A stretch of DNA of 64,000 nucleotides, taken from assembly GCA_964616985.1 (NCBI GenBank), contig CAZTVF010000007.1:1-64000 (forward strand). The letters are read 5' to 3'. The notes under the pieces were generated by a model. The model ran no database searches and was not told the DNA's origin. It saw only the letters and a list, made by a program, of their open reading frames with translations. This DNA is from CAZTVF01 sp964616985. Lineage in GTDB: Bacteria; Planctomycetota; Phycisphaerae; SM23-33. This document shows, piece after piece, positions 56,646 through 64,000 of the stretch (its first letter is position 1; each line of letters begins with the position of its first letter). The position numbers and the translations under genes are program-made.

Positions 56646-58099
56646 CGCACGCGGCCCGGCCACTCGTACAGCCCCCCGCCGGCGTCCGCACGACGCCGCT
56701 TTGTTCCCATTGCGCGATTGAGCCCGTGCTGGCGGAGATCCTCAAGCAGCCCCAGCCGGCCGTGCTCGAATCGTCGGCATCACATGAGGCCTTCGGCCGC
56801 TATTCCATCCTCGCCTGCCGACCCATCGAATGCATCACGCTCGATGGCGGCGAGCTGACCGATGCCGCCGGGGGCGTGCTGGCCAAGGACGACCCCGCCG
56901 CAATCTGGACCGCCCTGGCCGCGGCGCTGCAGCCGGCATGGCCGGGGCCGCAGCCATCGTATGGCCCAGGGTGGATCGGCTACATCGGCTACGAAGTCGG
57001 CCGGTACATCGAACGCCTCCGCGCCGCCGCCGTGCGCGACACGCACCTGCCGGACCTGCGGCTGGCGCTGTACGACGCGGTGCTGGTCTATGACTCGCAG
57101 GACCGATCGTGGAGCCTGCGCGAGTTCACCTACGACGCCCCGCCAGGCGGGGCAGGCGAGGCGGCCGCCACCTTGAAAGACATCCTCGCCGCGGCGGAGG
57201 CGCGGAATGAGCAACCGCTGACGCCGCCGCGGTGCGCTGCCGCCATGACGGCCGCCGCGAAGTCCAACTTCACGCCGGACGCCTACCGCGACGCCGTCGC
57301 CCGCTGCGTCGAATACATCGCCGCCGGCGACATCTTCCAGGTGAACCTCTCGCAGCGGTTCGCCATCGCCGACGCCCCGCCGCCGCCGGCGATCTACGCC
57401 GCCCTGCGCCGCCGCAACCCGGCCTGGTATTCCGCCTACCTCAGCTTTCAGAGGCGCGGGCAGCCCTGTGCGATCGTCTCCAGTTCGCCCGAATTGTTCC
57501 TCCGCGTCCGCGACGGCCACGTCACAACCCGGCCGATCAAGGGCACGCGCCGCCGCACGGGCGCTGCTGCCGCCGATGCCGCAGCCGCCGCCGACCTGCA
57601 GGCCGCGCCGAAGGACAACGCCGAACTGGCAATGATCATCGACCTTCTCCGCAACGACCTGGGCCGCGTGTGCCGCTACGGCAGCGTACGCGTCACGGAC
57701 GCCCGCCGCCTGGAGGCGCACCCCACCGTCTTTCACCTGGTGGGCACGGTCGAGGGCGACCTCGCCGCGGGCGTGGGCCCGGCCGATCTGCTGCGGGCCA
57801 CGTTCCCCGGCGGCTCGATCACCGGGGCGCCAAAGATCCGCGCGATGGACATCATTGACGAGATGGAAGGCGTCGATCGCGGCGTCTACACCGGCTGCAT
57901 CGGCTGGGTCGGCCTCAGCGGCGACAGCGAGTGGAACATCGCCATTCGCACCGTCGTCTGCGACGGGCCGACAGCCTATGTGCAGGTCGGCGGCGGCATC
58001 GTCGCCGATTCCCAGCCGCAGGCCGAGTACCAGGAGACGCTCGACAAGGCCCGCGCCCTGCTGGAGGCGATCGAGCAGGCGCGATCGCTGGAGACGTAA
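56642..58099 (+). CDS. pabB: Aminodeoxychorismate synthase component I
   Basis: Makes 4-amino-4-deoxychorismate from chorismate with a glutaminase subunit, for folate. The 485-residue protein has the N-terminal PAVLESSASHEAFGRYSIL and the chorismate-binding core: AGDIFQVNLSQRF, ELFLRV, RPIKGTRRRTG, DLLRNDLGRV, VFHLVGTVEG, TFPGGSITGAPK and WNIAIRT. The Lys in PIKGT is the PabB hallmark; anthranilate synthase TrpE has PIAGT. The start is probably the TTG at 56642 overlapping the preceding stop; it is the least certain point. A class IV aminotransferase that could be the matching lyase (PabC) is at 61503. The glutaminase is not in the window. Confidence 0.87.
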   Translation: MTHAARPLVQPPAGVRTTPLCSHCAIEPVLAEILKQPQPAVLESSASHEAFGRYSILACRPIECITLDGGELTDAAGGVLAKDDPAAIWTALAAALQPAWPGPQPSYGPGWIGYIGYEVGRYIERLRAAAVRDTHLPDLRLALYDAVLVYDSQDRSWSLREFTYDAPPGGAGEAAATLKDILAAAEARNEQPLTPPRCAAAMTAAAKSNFTPDAYRDAVARCVEYIAAGDIFQVNLSQRFAIADAPPPPAIYAALRRRNPAWYSAYLSFQRRGQPCAIVSSSPELFLRVRDGHVTTRPIKGTRRRTGAAAADAAAAADLQAAPKDNAELAMIIDLLRNDLGRVCRYGSVRVTDARRLEAHPTVFHLVGTVEGDLAAGVGPADLLRATFPGGSITGAPKIRAMDIIDEMEGVDRGVYTGCIGWVGLSGDSEWNIAIRTVVCDGPTAYVQVGGGIVADSQPQAEYQETLDKARALLEAIEQARSLET

Positions 58100-58156
58100 G
58101 CGGACACCGCAAAGCACTATCCGCAGCGCAAGCTCCTGATGTATATTGTCCATCGA

Positions 58157-58771
58157 ATGAAGACCTTCCCGATCATGCTGGACATCCGCAGTCGCCGCGC
58201 CGTGGTCATCGGCGGCGGGCCGGTGGGCGCCAGAAAAGCGGCGTCGCTGCTGGCCGCCGGCGCCGCGGTGACGCTGGTAGACCCCGCCGCCGCTGCCGTC
58301 GAGGGCGCCACCATACTCCGCGAAAGCTACCGCCCCCAGCACCTGGCCGGCGCGTCACTCGTATTCGCCTGCACCGACGACCGCGCCACCAACGCCCGCA
58401 TCGCCGCCGACGCGCGAGCGGCCGGCGCGCTGGTCAACGCCGCCGATCAGCCGGAAGACTGCGATTTCTACCTCCCGGCCGTGGTCGCCGACGGCGAGGT
58501 GGTGGTCGCCATCGGCACGGGCGGGGCGGCGCCCGCCTTGGCGGCGCAGCTCAAGCGAACCGTCGCCGCCTCGCTGCCGCCGCGGATCGGCGAGTTCGCC
58601 GCGGCCATCGCCGACCTTCGCGATGAGCTCAAGAACCGCGTCGCCGAGGTGCCCCGCCGCATGGACCTCATGAAGCGGCTGATCGACGGAGACGCGTACG
58701 CGTTGTTCATCGCCGGTGGCGCCGCCGCCGTGCGCCAGCGGCTGGACGAACTCATCGCGGGAGGCCGGTGA
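58157..58771 (+). CDS. Precorrin-2 dehydrogenase / sirohydrochlorin ferrochelatase-like
   Basis: A 204-residue NAD-dependent protein like the N-terminal part of CysG (Met8/SirC), oxidising precorrin-2 to sirohydrochlorin on the way to siroheme. The pattern PIMLDIRSRRAVVIGGGPVGARKAASLL is the dinucleotide fold, followed by DQPEDCDFYLPAVV and GGAAPALAAQLKR. It fits the family and its usual partner, hemA, follows with a 1-base overlap (TGATG). Either the ATG at 58139 or 58157 can be the start; the later fits the family better. Confidence 0.88.
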   Translation: MKTFPIMLDIRSRRAVVIGGGPVGARKAASLLAAGAAVTLVDPAAAAVEGATILRESYRPQHLAGASLVFACTDDRATNARIAADARAAGALVNAADQPEDCDFYLPAVVADGEVVVAIGTGGAAPALAAQLKRTVAASLPPRIGEFAAAIADLRDELKNRVAEVPRRMDLMKRLIDGDAYALFIAGGAAAVRQRLDELIAGGR

Positions 58772-60051
58772 TGCGTATCCTCTGCATCGGCATCAGCCAC
58801 AAGACCGCCCCGGTCGCCCTGCGCGAGCGGATGATGTTCGACCCCTCGCAGATGGGCACGGCCTTGGGGCACCTGGGGCGGCGGTGGAAGGATTGCGAGT
58901 TCCTCGCCCTCTCGACGTGCAATCGCACCGAGCTGTATGCCGCGCGGCCCGTTCACGGCCACCCGCGCGAGCAGGAGCTGCACCAGGCCTTGTGCGAGAT
59001 GCACGCCGTGCCGCTGCACGAGTACGAGGCGTGCATGTATACGCTGGCCGACGAGGAGGCGGCGCGGCACCTCTTCACGGTGGCCGCGGGCCTCGACAGC
59101 ATGGTGCCCGGCGAGGTGCAGATCACCTCGCAGATCAAGGAGTCTTACGCGGCGGCCGTGGCAGCGGGCACGGCGCGCTCGGTGATGAACGACCTTTTCC
59201 AGTGCGCCCTGCACGTGGCCAAGCACGCGCGCAGCGAGACCGAGATCGCCGCCGGCAAGGTGTCGGTCGCGTCGGTCGCCGTCGACTGCGTGGCCGAGCT
59301 GTTCGGCACGCTCGAGGGCCGGTGCGTGCTGAGCATCGGCGCGGGGCGGATGAACGAGCTGATGCTCAAGCACATCGACCGCCTCTCGCCGCAGCGGCTG
59401 ATGGTGGCGAATCGCTCGCCGGCCAGGGCGCAGCAGCTTGCCCGCGCGCACGGCGGCGAGACGGCGGCGTTCGACCGTCTGGGGGAGCACCTGGGTGAGT
59501 GCGACGTGCTGCTGACGTCCACGGCGGCCAAGGAGCCGATCCTAACGCATGCGATGGTGGAGGCGGCGATGAAGCGCCGCCCGCACCGGCCGCTGCTGAT
59601 CGTCGACATCGCCGTGCCGCGCGACGTCGAAGAGACGGTCCGCGAGATCAAGCACGTGCACCTGTACAACATCGACGACCTCAAGGGCGTCATCGCCCGC
59701 ACGATGGAGTCGCGCGGCGTGCACCAGGCGGGGGCGAAGAAGATCATCGACCTTCACGTGCAGGAGTTCATGGACGCGTTCCGCGTGCGCGGCGTGGCCC
59801 CGGCGATCGACTCGCTCTACCGCCGCATGAATGACATCGCCGACGAAGAGCTGGCCGAGGCGCGGCGGAAATTCTCCACCCACGACGACGCCGAGCAGGA
59901 TGCCCTGATCCTCCAACGCGCCCTGCACCGCACCATTCGCCGCATCCTGCACCCCGCCACCACCAATCTCCGCAAGGCCGCCGCCACCGGCGACGCCCGC
60001 GCCGACATCGCCGCGCTCCGCAAGCTGTTCGAGCTTGAAGATCCGCACTAG
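58771..60051 (+). CDS. hemA: Glutamyl-tRNA reductase
   Basis: First enzyme of C5 tetrapyrrole synthesis, reducing glutamyl-tRNA to glutamate-1-semialdehyde. The 426-residue protein has the catalytic cysteine Cys50 in LALSTCNRTELYA, the substrate loop GEVQITSQIKESY, the NADPH-binding SIGAGRMNELML and a C-terminal helical dimer domain. GGGAGG precedes the ATG by 5 bases and the start overlaps the stop of the siroheme gene, so the two are translationally coupled. This agrees with a haem/siroheme operon. Secure. Confidence 0.96.
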   Translation: MRILCIGISHKTAPVALRERMMFDPSQMGTALGHLGRRWKDCEFLALSTCNRTELYAARPVHGHPREQELHQALCEMHAVPLHEYEACMYTLADEEAARHLFTVAAGLDSMVPGEVQITSQIKESYAAAVAAGTARSVMNDLFQCALHVAKHARSETEIAAGKVSVASVAVDCVAELFGTLEGRCVLSIGAGRMNELMLKHIDRLSPQRLMVANRSPARAQQLARAHGGETAAFDRLGEHLGECDVLLTSTAAKEPILTHAMVEAAMKRRPHRPLLIVDIAVPRDVEETVREIKHVHLYNIDDLKGVIARTMESRGVHQAGAKKIIDLHVQEFMDAFRVRGVAPAIDSLYRRMNDIADEELAEARRKFSTHDDAEQDALILQRALHRTIRRILHPATTNLRKAAATGDARADIAALRKLFELEDPH

Positions 60052-60063
60052 GGGCGAACGGTT

Positions 60064-60250
60064 CTTGGAGTGTGGCAGCAGAGCGAGCGAAGCGAGGGAC
60101 GGCGAACGCCATGTGGAGTGCGGCGGCAGAGTCCCGAGCAAGGCGAGGGACGGCGACGCCGCCTTGGATCCGGCACTACCGACTCCACTATGCCTCCCGT
60201 CTCACGGCAGCGAAATCCAGAGCGGCGTCGTTGCCACCGCACTCCATAGC
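60064..60250. repeat. GGAGTGCGGCGGCA element, duplicated copy
   Basis: Contains TGGAGTGTGGCAGCAGAG (60066) and TGGAGTGCGGCGGCAGAG (60115) each followed by GCGAGGGACGGCGA(A)CGCC, a direct repeat of about 50 bases, then the inverted end CGGCGTCGTTGCCACCGCAC. Related to 4527-4637. It fills the gap between hemA and the convergent Nif3 gene. Confidence 0.65.
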
Positions 60251-60253
60251 TTC

Positions 60254-61345
60254 TCAGCCTATCACGAACGGGTCGCGATCGGCCTTCGATAGCGTGACCT
60301 TCAGCTTGGGCAATAGCGCGCGAAGGCGGTCGGCGAGGGAGGCCAGCGCGGGGCGCTCGGAATTGCTGTGGCCCAGGCATACGACGGTCATGCCGGCGGC
60401 GCTGGCGGCCAAGGCGTCGTGGTGACGCATCTCGCCGGTGACGTACAGCTGCGCCCCTGCCGCCAGTGCGGCCTTGTAGAGCGACCCGCACGAGCCGGCG
60501 GCGAAGGCGACGGTGGAGACCGCCGCTTTGCCCGCGGCCGGCGCGACCAGCACGCTTCGCACGCCCGCCGCCTTCTTCAGTTTCGCCACCAGCGCTGCCG
60601 GCGACGCGGGCCTGGCGAGCTTGCCCACGCGGCCGCGGCCTGCGCCGTCGGGGAAGTCCTCGAGAGGATAGACGTCGATCGCGGGCTCTTCGTAGCTGTG
60701 GGCGCCGCGGATGGCGCCGCAGACCGCGCCGGCGGCCCCGCGGGGGGCCACCACTTCCAGCCGCATCTCCTCATTCACCTCGTGCTGCCCGGGCTTGCCC
60801 AGCGTGGGGTGCGAACCGGGCCCGCCGCAGAACGCGCCGATGCCGTGGACGAAGAACGCGCAGTCGTGGTAGTTGCCGATCCTGCCGGCCCCGGCCGAGA
60901 ACGCGGCGTCGGCCACGCGGGAGAGATCCTCCGGCGGCACGAAGACGACGATCTTGCACTGCCCCTGGCGCACGGTGGATTCCAGCGGCCGGGGGGACTC
61001 AACGCCCAGCATGGCCACGAGGACATCGTTGGTGCCACCGGGTGCCGCGTCCAGCGCGGTGTGGACGGAGTAGACCGCGAGGCCCTGCCGCAGGGCCTGG
61101 TAGAGCACGGGCGAGGCGCCGGCAGTGAGGCGTGAAACGGGCTTGTAGATCGGCGGGTGATAGGCCATCACCATCTGCGAGGCGGCGGCTTCCTTCAAGA
61201 CCGGTGCGGTGAGGTCCACGCAGAGCATGATCGAACGCACGTCGGCCGACGCATCGCCCAGGATCAGCCCGACATTGTCGCCCTCTTCCGCCAGTGCCGG
61301 CGGCGCCACCGCCTCCAACGCCTTGATCACATCCTGAACCCTCAT
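60254..61345 (-). CDS. Nif3/YqfO-family dinuclear-metal protein
   Basis: A 363-residue protein of the Nif3 family with the typical middle insertion (about 120-250) that resembles a PII-like domain. Metal-site landmarks are GDNVGLILGD, AYHPPIYKPV, SVHTALDAAPGGTND, and GHSNSERPAL near the C-terminus. The HPPI segment is like that of eukaryotic NIF3L1. Some members are annotated as GTP cyclohydrolase type 1-like, but the activity of most is unproven. It is convergent to hemA. Confidence 0.9.
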   Translation of the reverse strand: MRVQDVIKALEAVAPPALAEEGDNVGLILGDASADVRSIMLCVDLTAPVLKEAAASQMVMAYHPPIYKPVSRLTAGASPVLYQALRQGLAVYSVHTALDAAPGGTNDVLVAMLGVESPRPLESTVRQGQCKIVVFVPPEDLSRVADAAFSAGAGRIGNYHDCAFFVHGIGAFCGGPGSHPTLGKPGQHEVNEEMRLEVVAPRGAAGAVCGAIRGAHSYEEPAIDVYPLEDFPDGAGRGRVGKLARPASPAALVAKLKKAAGVRSVLVAPAAGKAAVSTVAFAAGSCGSLYKAALAAGAQLYVTGEMRHHDALAASAAGMTVVCLGHSNSERPALASLADRLRALLPKLKVTLSKADRDPFVIG

Positions 61346-61372
61346 GGTCGCTCCTTATGACGTGCTCGACCG

Positions 61373-61461
61373 GGTGCCATGCCGAAACTTACCTGCCGCG
61401 GGCAGGCGTACTCGCGCGGTGCCATCCCGAAGTTTACCCGCCGTGGCGGGCGTACTCGCGC
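61373..61461. repeat. Tandem pair of 44-45-base units
   Basis: Two units, GGTGCCAT(G/C)CCGAA(A/G)(C/T)TTACC... ending GCGTACTCGCGC, at 61373-61417 and 61418-61461, with about 85% identity; a GCATGCTCGCG word repeats twice just after. The unit lies between the Nif3 gene and the aminotransferase gene. Confidence 0.7.
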
Positions 61462-61502
61462 CGGCATGCTCGCGTGACATGCAGCATGCTCGCGCCCGCA
61501 AA

Positions 61503-62360
61503 TCAACTCTCGCCCGGGCATTCCTTGTCCAGCAGTTCCTGGTATGCCGACATGATCTTCTTCGTCACTTCGCCGGGCTTCTCATCACCCACCGCGTGGC
61601 GTTCGATGCGAACGACAGGCCGCACGCCGCTGAGCGAGGAGGTGACGAAGATTTCCTTGGCGGCCAGCATCTCGCGGACCGTCAGCGGCGTCTGCTCGTC
61701 GACGGCGATGCCCAACTGCCCGCAGATCTCCAGGACCGCCCCGCGGATTATGCCCGGCAACACCGGCGTGTCGCGCGGCGGGGTGTGAACCTTGCCGTCG
61801 AGCACGAGGAACACGTTGGAGAAGCACGCCTCGGCCAGGCGATTGTCAGGCGTGAACCACAACGCCTCTTCGGCGCCCTTGGCGGCGGCCTCCTGGCGGG
61901 CGAGAATCCGCGGCAGGTACGAGCCCGTCTTGTAGCCGAACTTCGGATCGCCCTGCCCCTGCTTGAAAGAGCAAACGACCACGGTGACGCCGTTTTGATA
62001 CCACGAGTCCGGCAGCGCCCCCAGCGGGTCTGCCGTCACCAGCGTGGTCGATTGCTCGGCCGCCACGTTGCCGGGAGTGAGCGTGATGCGGACGCGGGCT
62101 TCCCGAAGGTCGTTGGCGGCCAGCACGGCGGCAACGGCCTCGCGAAGCACCTCGACCGTCGCGTCCGTCCGCAGGTTGATGACGCGGACGGTGTCGGCCA
62201 GCCGCTCGAGATGCCGCTCGAACCGGAAAACCTGCCCGTTGTGGGCGCGCATGGTCGTGAACACCGACGCGCCGTGGAGAAAACCGGCATCGCTGATGCT
62301 CACGCACGCCTGCGACGCCGGAACGATGCTGCCGTTAAAGAAGACTTGCGGATCACCCAT
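61503..62360 (-). CDS. Class IV PLP-dependent aminotransferase/lyase
   Basis: A 285-residue fold-type IV PLP enzyme. VSISDAGFLHGASVFTTMR is the usual N-terminal block, RFERHLERL follows, the PLP lysine is in FGYKTGSYLPRILAR, and the C-terminal block is AEACFSNVFLVLDGKVHTPP. The family includes branched-chain aminotransferase, D-amino-acid aminotransferase and aminodeoxychorismate lyase. Given pabB 5 kb away, a PabC role is possible, but key residues do not decide between them. It lies 9 bases downstream of the ABC-GNAT gene on the same strand. Confidence 0.85.
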   Translation of the reverse strand: MGDPQVFFNGSIVPASQACVSISDAGFLHGASVFTTMRAHNGQVFRFERHLERLADTVRVINLRTDATVEVLREAVAAVLAANDLREARVRITLTPGNVAAEQSTTLVTADPLGALPDSWYQNGVTVVVCSFKQGQGDPKFGYKTGSYLPRILARQEAAAKGAEEALWFTPDNRLAEACFSNVFLVLDGKVHTPPRDTPVLPGIIRGAVLEICGQLGIAVDEQTPLTVREMLAAKEIFVTSSLSGVRPVVRIERHAVGDEKPGEVTKKIMSAYQELLDKECPGES

Positions 62361-62369
62361 GGTGGAATC

Positions 62370-63758
62370 CTATTCGGCACCACGTTTGGTGGCAAGATAA
62401 TACACGTACCGCCGCACCGAACGCCGCGCCACGGCCACGGGATCGCTGCAGGGGGCGCCCAGCGACTTGACGCTGTAGCGATGCAGTGCCGCCAGCAGTT
62501 CGCGGCCTCGGACGCCGCGGCGGGCAAGGAGCCTGCGCACCAGCGCCCCTTCGGCCAGGTCCATCGGGGCCAGGCCCGCGCGGGCGGCGGCTGCCAGCAG
62601 TCGTTCGGTGTGCACGTCGGGCGGCAGGTGATACGCCCGCATGCCCGCCCGCTCAAAGAACGGATGCACGCTGCCCATGGCCGCCAGCGACTCCACCATC
62701 GGTGTTGCCGCCGTCGCGATCGCGTGCCGCACCAGCCTTACGGCCAGGCCCTTGCCGCGATAGATCGGGTGCACCACGACGCGGGAGATGCACTCGATCT
62801 CGGCGTTCAGCAGCGCCAGCGATGCCCGTCGATCGCTGCCGGCGTAGCGGTTGCCCGTGGCGATGTTGCGGCCGCGAACCGCAGGCACCGGCGGCGAGAC
62901 CACCAGCACGGCCGCCTGCGGGGGTTCGCCCAGGCGCGGAGCGGGCGGCTTGATGACATACACCCGCTTATGCGCCGCCGGCGGGCCGGCGAGGTAATGG
63001 AACCCCGCCAGGGCGTGGTAATCATGGATCGTCCCCCGCTCGATTGGCCAGGCGGCGGGGCTTTCGCGGGCATCGCGCTGCAGCAGTTCAGCCAGCCCGT
63101 CCCCCACCAGGAGCGAGGCCGCGGCGCCCAGCGGCTTGACCACGACCGTGTCGGGGGCGAGGTCGGCGAGTAAGTCGCACCGGGGCATGGCCAGGGCCAG
63201 GGCAATGCTCGACGCATTGACGAGTTTCCGCACCTGGCGGCAGAGGTTCCGAGCGGTGGCCTCGTCCAGCACGGCCGCGAACTCGTCGGCCAGCACCAGC
63301 GTGGGCTCGTTCCTTCGCCGGGCGGAGAGCAGCGCGTCGGCCAGGGCCAGGCGATATAGCTGCCCGCCCGACAGCTGCCGCGCGGGCGTCACTAGCGACG
63401 CCGCCTCGGCCAGCCCGCACCACGAGAGCATCTCCAGCCGCTCGGAAAGCTCGCCGGACTCGATGGCCGACACGGCCGGGAGATCGCAGCGGGCGAGCTC
63501 GTCCATGCGCAGCGGGCGGCAGCGCGGCGTCTGCTGCTCGATCTGCCTCAGCAGCACGCTCTTGCCGGCGCCCGAGGGGCCGACGATGGCCAAGATCTGC
63601 CGCGGCCTGATCTGAAGACGGAGGTTGCGGTAGAGGTTCTGCCTCATCTCCGCCGGCAGGCCGAACATGGCCGCGACACGCTCGGCGTCGGCGGACAGGC
63701 CGCTGAGGCAGGATGTTTCGGCATTGACACGGTAGGTCCACGGCTTACATTGTGTCAT
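62370..63758 (-). CDS. ABC-type ATPase fused to a GNAT-like acetyltransferase (COG2401-like)
   Basis: A 462-residue soluble fusion. The N-terminal part is an ABC ATPase of the non-transport kind: Walker A AIVGPSGAGKSVLLR at about 55-70, signature LSGGQLYRLALADALL, Walker B TLVLADEFAAVLD. No membrane helices follow. The C-terminal half (about 240-440) resembles a GNAT acetyltransferase, with AAVLVVSPPV, ECISRVVVHPIYRGKGLAVRLV (the acetyl-CoA loop) and an FFERAGM core. This plan matches COG2401, ABC-type ATPase fused to a predicted acetyltransferase, of unknown function. AGGAG precedes the ATG at 7 bases. The divergent ASCH gene starts 13 bases away, so the two share a control region. Confidence 0.82.
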   Translation of the reverse strand: MTQCKPWTYRVNAETSCLSGLSADAERVAAMFGLPAEMRQNLYRNLRLQIRPRQILAIVGPSGAGKSVLLRQIEQQTPRCRPLRMDELARCDLPAVSAIESGELSERLEMLSWCGLAEAASLVTPARQLSGGQLYRLALADALLSARRRNEPTLVLADEFAAVLDEATARNLCRQVRKLVNASSIALALAMPRCDLLADLAPDTVVVKPLGAAASLLVGDGLAELLQRDARESPAAWPIERGTIHDYHALAGFHYLAGPPAAHKRVYVIKPPAPRLGEPPQAAVLVVSPPVPAVRGRNIATGNRYAGSDRRASLALLNAEIECISRVVVHPIYRGKGLAVRLVRHAIATAATPMVESLAAMGSVHPFFERAGMRAYHLPPDVHTERLLAAAARAGLAPMDLAEGALVRRLLARRGVRGRELLAALHRYSVKSLGAPCSDPVAVARRSVRRYVYYLATKRGAE

Positions 63759-63770
63759 CGAATGCTCCTG

Positions 63771-64000
63771 ATGAAGAGGATCTATTTCGACGCAATTCGC
63801 GCGGGGTCGAAGACCACCACGCTCCGCTATTGGCGCACGCCCCGCGTGCGCGCGGGACAGTCGTATCGAATTCCGGGCCTGGGAAAGATCGTCGTGAAGT
63901 TGATCGCCCCCGTCACCCTCAAGTCACTCACCGCCGCCGATGCACAGGCGGACGGCTTCGCAAGCATGGCCGCCCTGAGGCATGCGCTGCGAATGCTTTA
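63771..64000 (+). CDS. ASCH-domain protein (partial, cut by window end)
   Basis: The first 76 codons of a gene that runs off the right edge. MKRIYFDAIRAGSKTTTLR, then RAGQSYRIPGLGKIVVKL and SLTAADAQADGFASMAALR match an ASCH domain: a PUA-like fold with the GxKTxTxR-type motif, thought to bind RNA. The start could also be an ATG at 63762, three codons earlier, but that overlaps the ribosome site of the divergent gene. No Shine-Dalgarno site is seen for either. It diverges from the ABC-GNAT gene with almost no gap. Confidence 0.75.
   Translation, partial: MKRIYFDAIRAGSKTTTLRYWRTPRVRAGQSYRIPGLGKIVVKLIAPVTLKSLTAADAQADGFASMAALRHALRML

Overview
The window is about 64 kb of GC-rich bacterial DNA (roughly 65% GC by eye) that most resembles an anaerobic member of the Planctomycetota, probably of the Phycisphaerae type. 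The pointers are a secreted giant protein with the planctomycete LEPR-type N-terminal sorting motif, a PEP-CTERM protein, several GH123/DUF4091-like and CBM9-like glycan proteins, abundant long antisense open frames caused by GC bias, and many families of short dispersed hairpin repeats between genes. Rubrerythrin, desulfoferrodoxin, thiol peroxidase, ferritin and NiFe-hydrogenase maturation genes argue for an anaerobic or microaerobic life. No tRNA, rRNA, CRISPR array, insertion sequence or prophage was seen. The taxonomic call is an inference from gene content.

Layout. 1-7.9 kb: a SpoIIAA-like protein, pheS, a secreted sialate O-acetylesterase-like protein behind a promoter and a terminator-like leader hairpin, rnc, and on the minus strand inositol-phosphate synthase and an rpsT/TlyA-like methyltransferase pair. 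7.9-8.8 kb is gene-free and repeat-rich. 8.8-14.1 kb is an oxidative-stress and metal block: Fur-family regulator with its own palindrome, rubrerythrin, a TIGR02757-like protein, a metal-efflux permease fused to an HMA domain, tpx, superoxide reductase and ferritin, closed by a strong terminator. 14.2-25 kb: def, a calpain-like secreted protease, an alpha/beta hydrolase, a CBM9/glycoside-hydrolase-like secreted protein, a URO-D-like protein and a small secreted protein.

25-34 kb: topA, two very small divergent genes, and the minus-strand hypF-hypC-hypD-hypE hydrogenase maturation group. 34-44 kb: a DUF4091/GH123-like protein, an MsbA-type ABC exporter, an HExxH protein with a flavoprotein partner, a HEAT-repeat protein, a YihY-type membrane protein and a GH4 glycosidase. 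44.8-56.6 kb: a PEP-CTERM protein, tmk and holB, an ABC exporter carrying a PDZ domain between its first two membrane helices, a GT-C type membrane glycosyltransferase, a glycan-related lipoprotein and a membrane-anchored hypothetical. 56.6-64 kb: pabB, the siroheme/hemA pair, a Nif3 protein, a class IV aminotransferase, and a divergent pair at the right edge: an ABC-ATPase fused to an acetyltransferase, facing an ASCH-domain gene cut by the window end.

How it fits together: the island at 8.8-14 kb is a coherent peroxide/superoxide/iron defence module; the glycoside hydrolases, esterases, CBM proteins and exporters fit a polysaccharide-degrading heterotroph; the hyp genes imply a hydrogenase elsewhere in the genome. 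The most unusual items are the PDZ-containing exporter, the ABC-GNAT/ASCH divergent pair, the secreted calpain, the GAA-repeat-extended Fur protein, and the recurrent pattern of a -10 box immediately upstream of a start codon, suggesting leaderless mRNAs.
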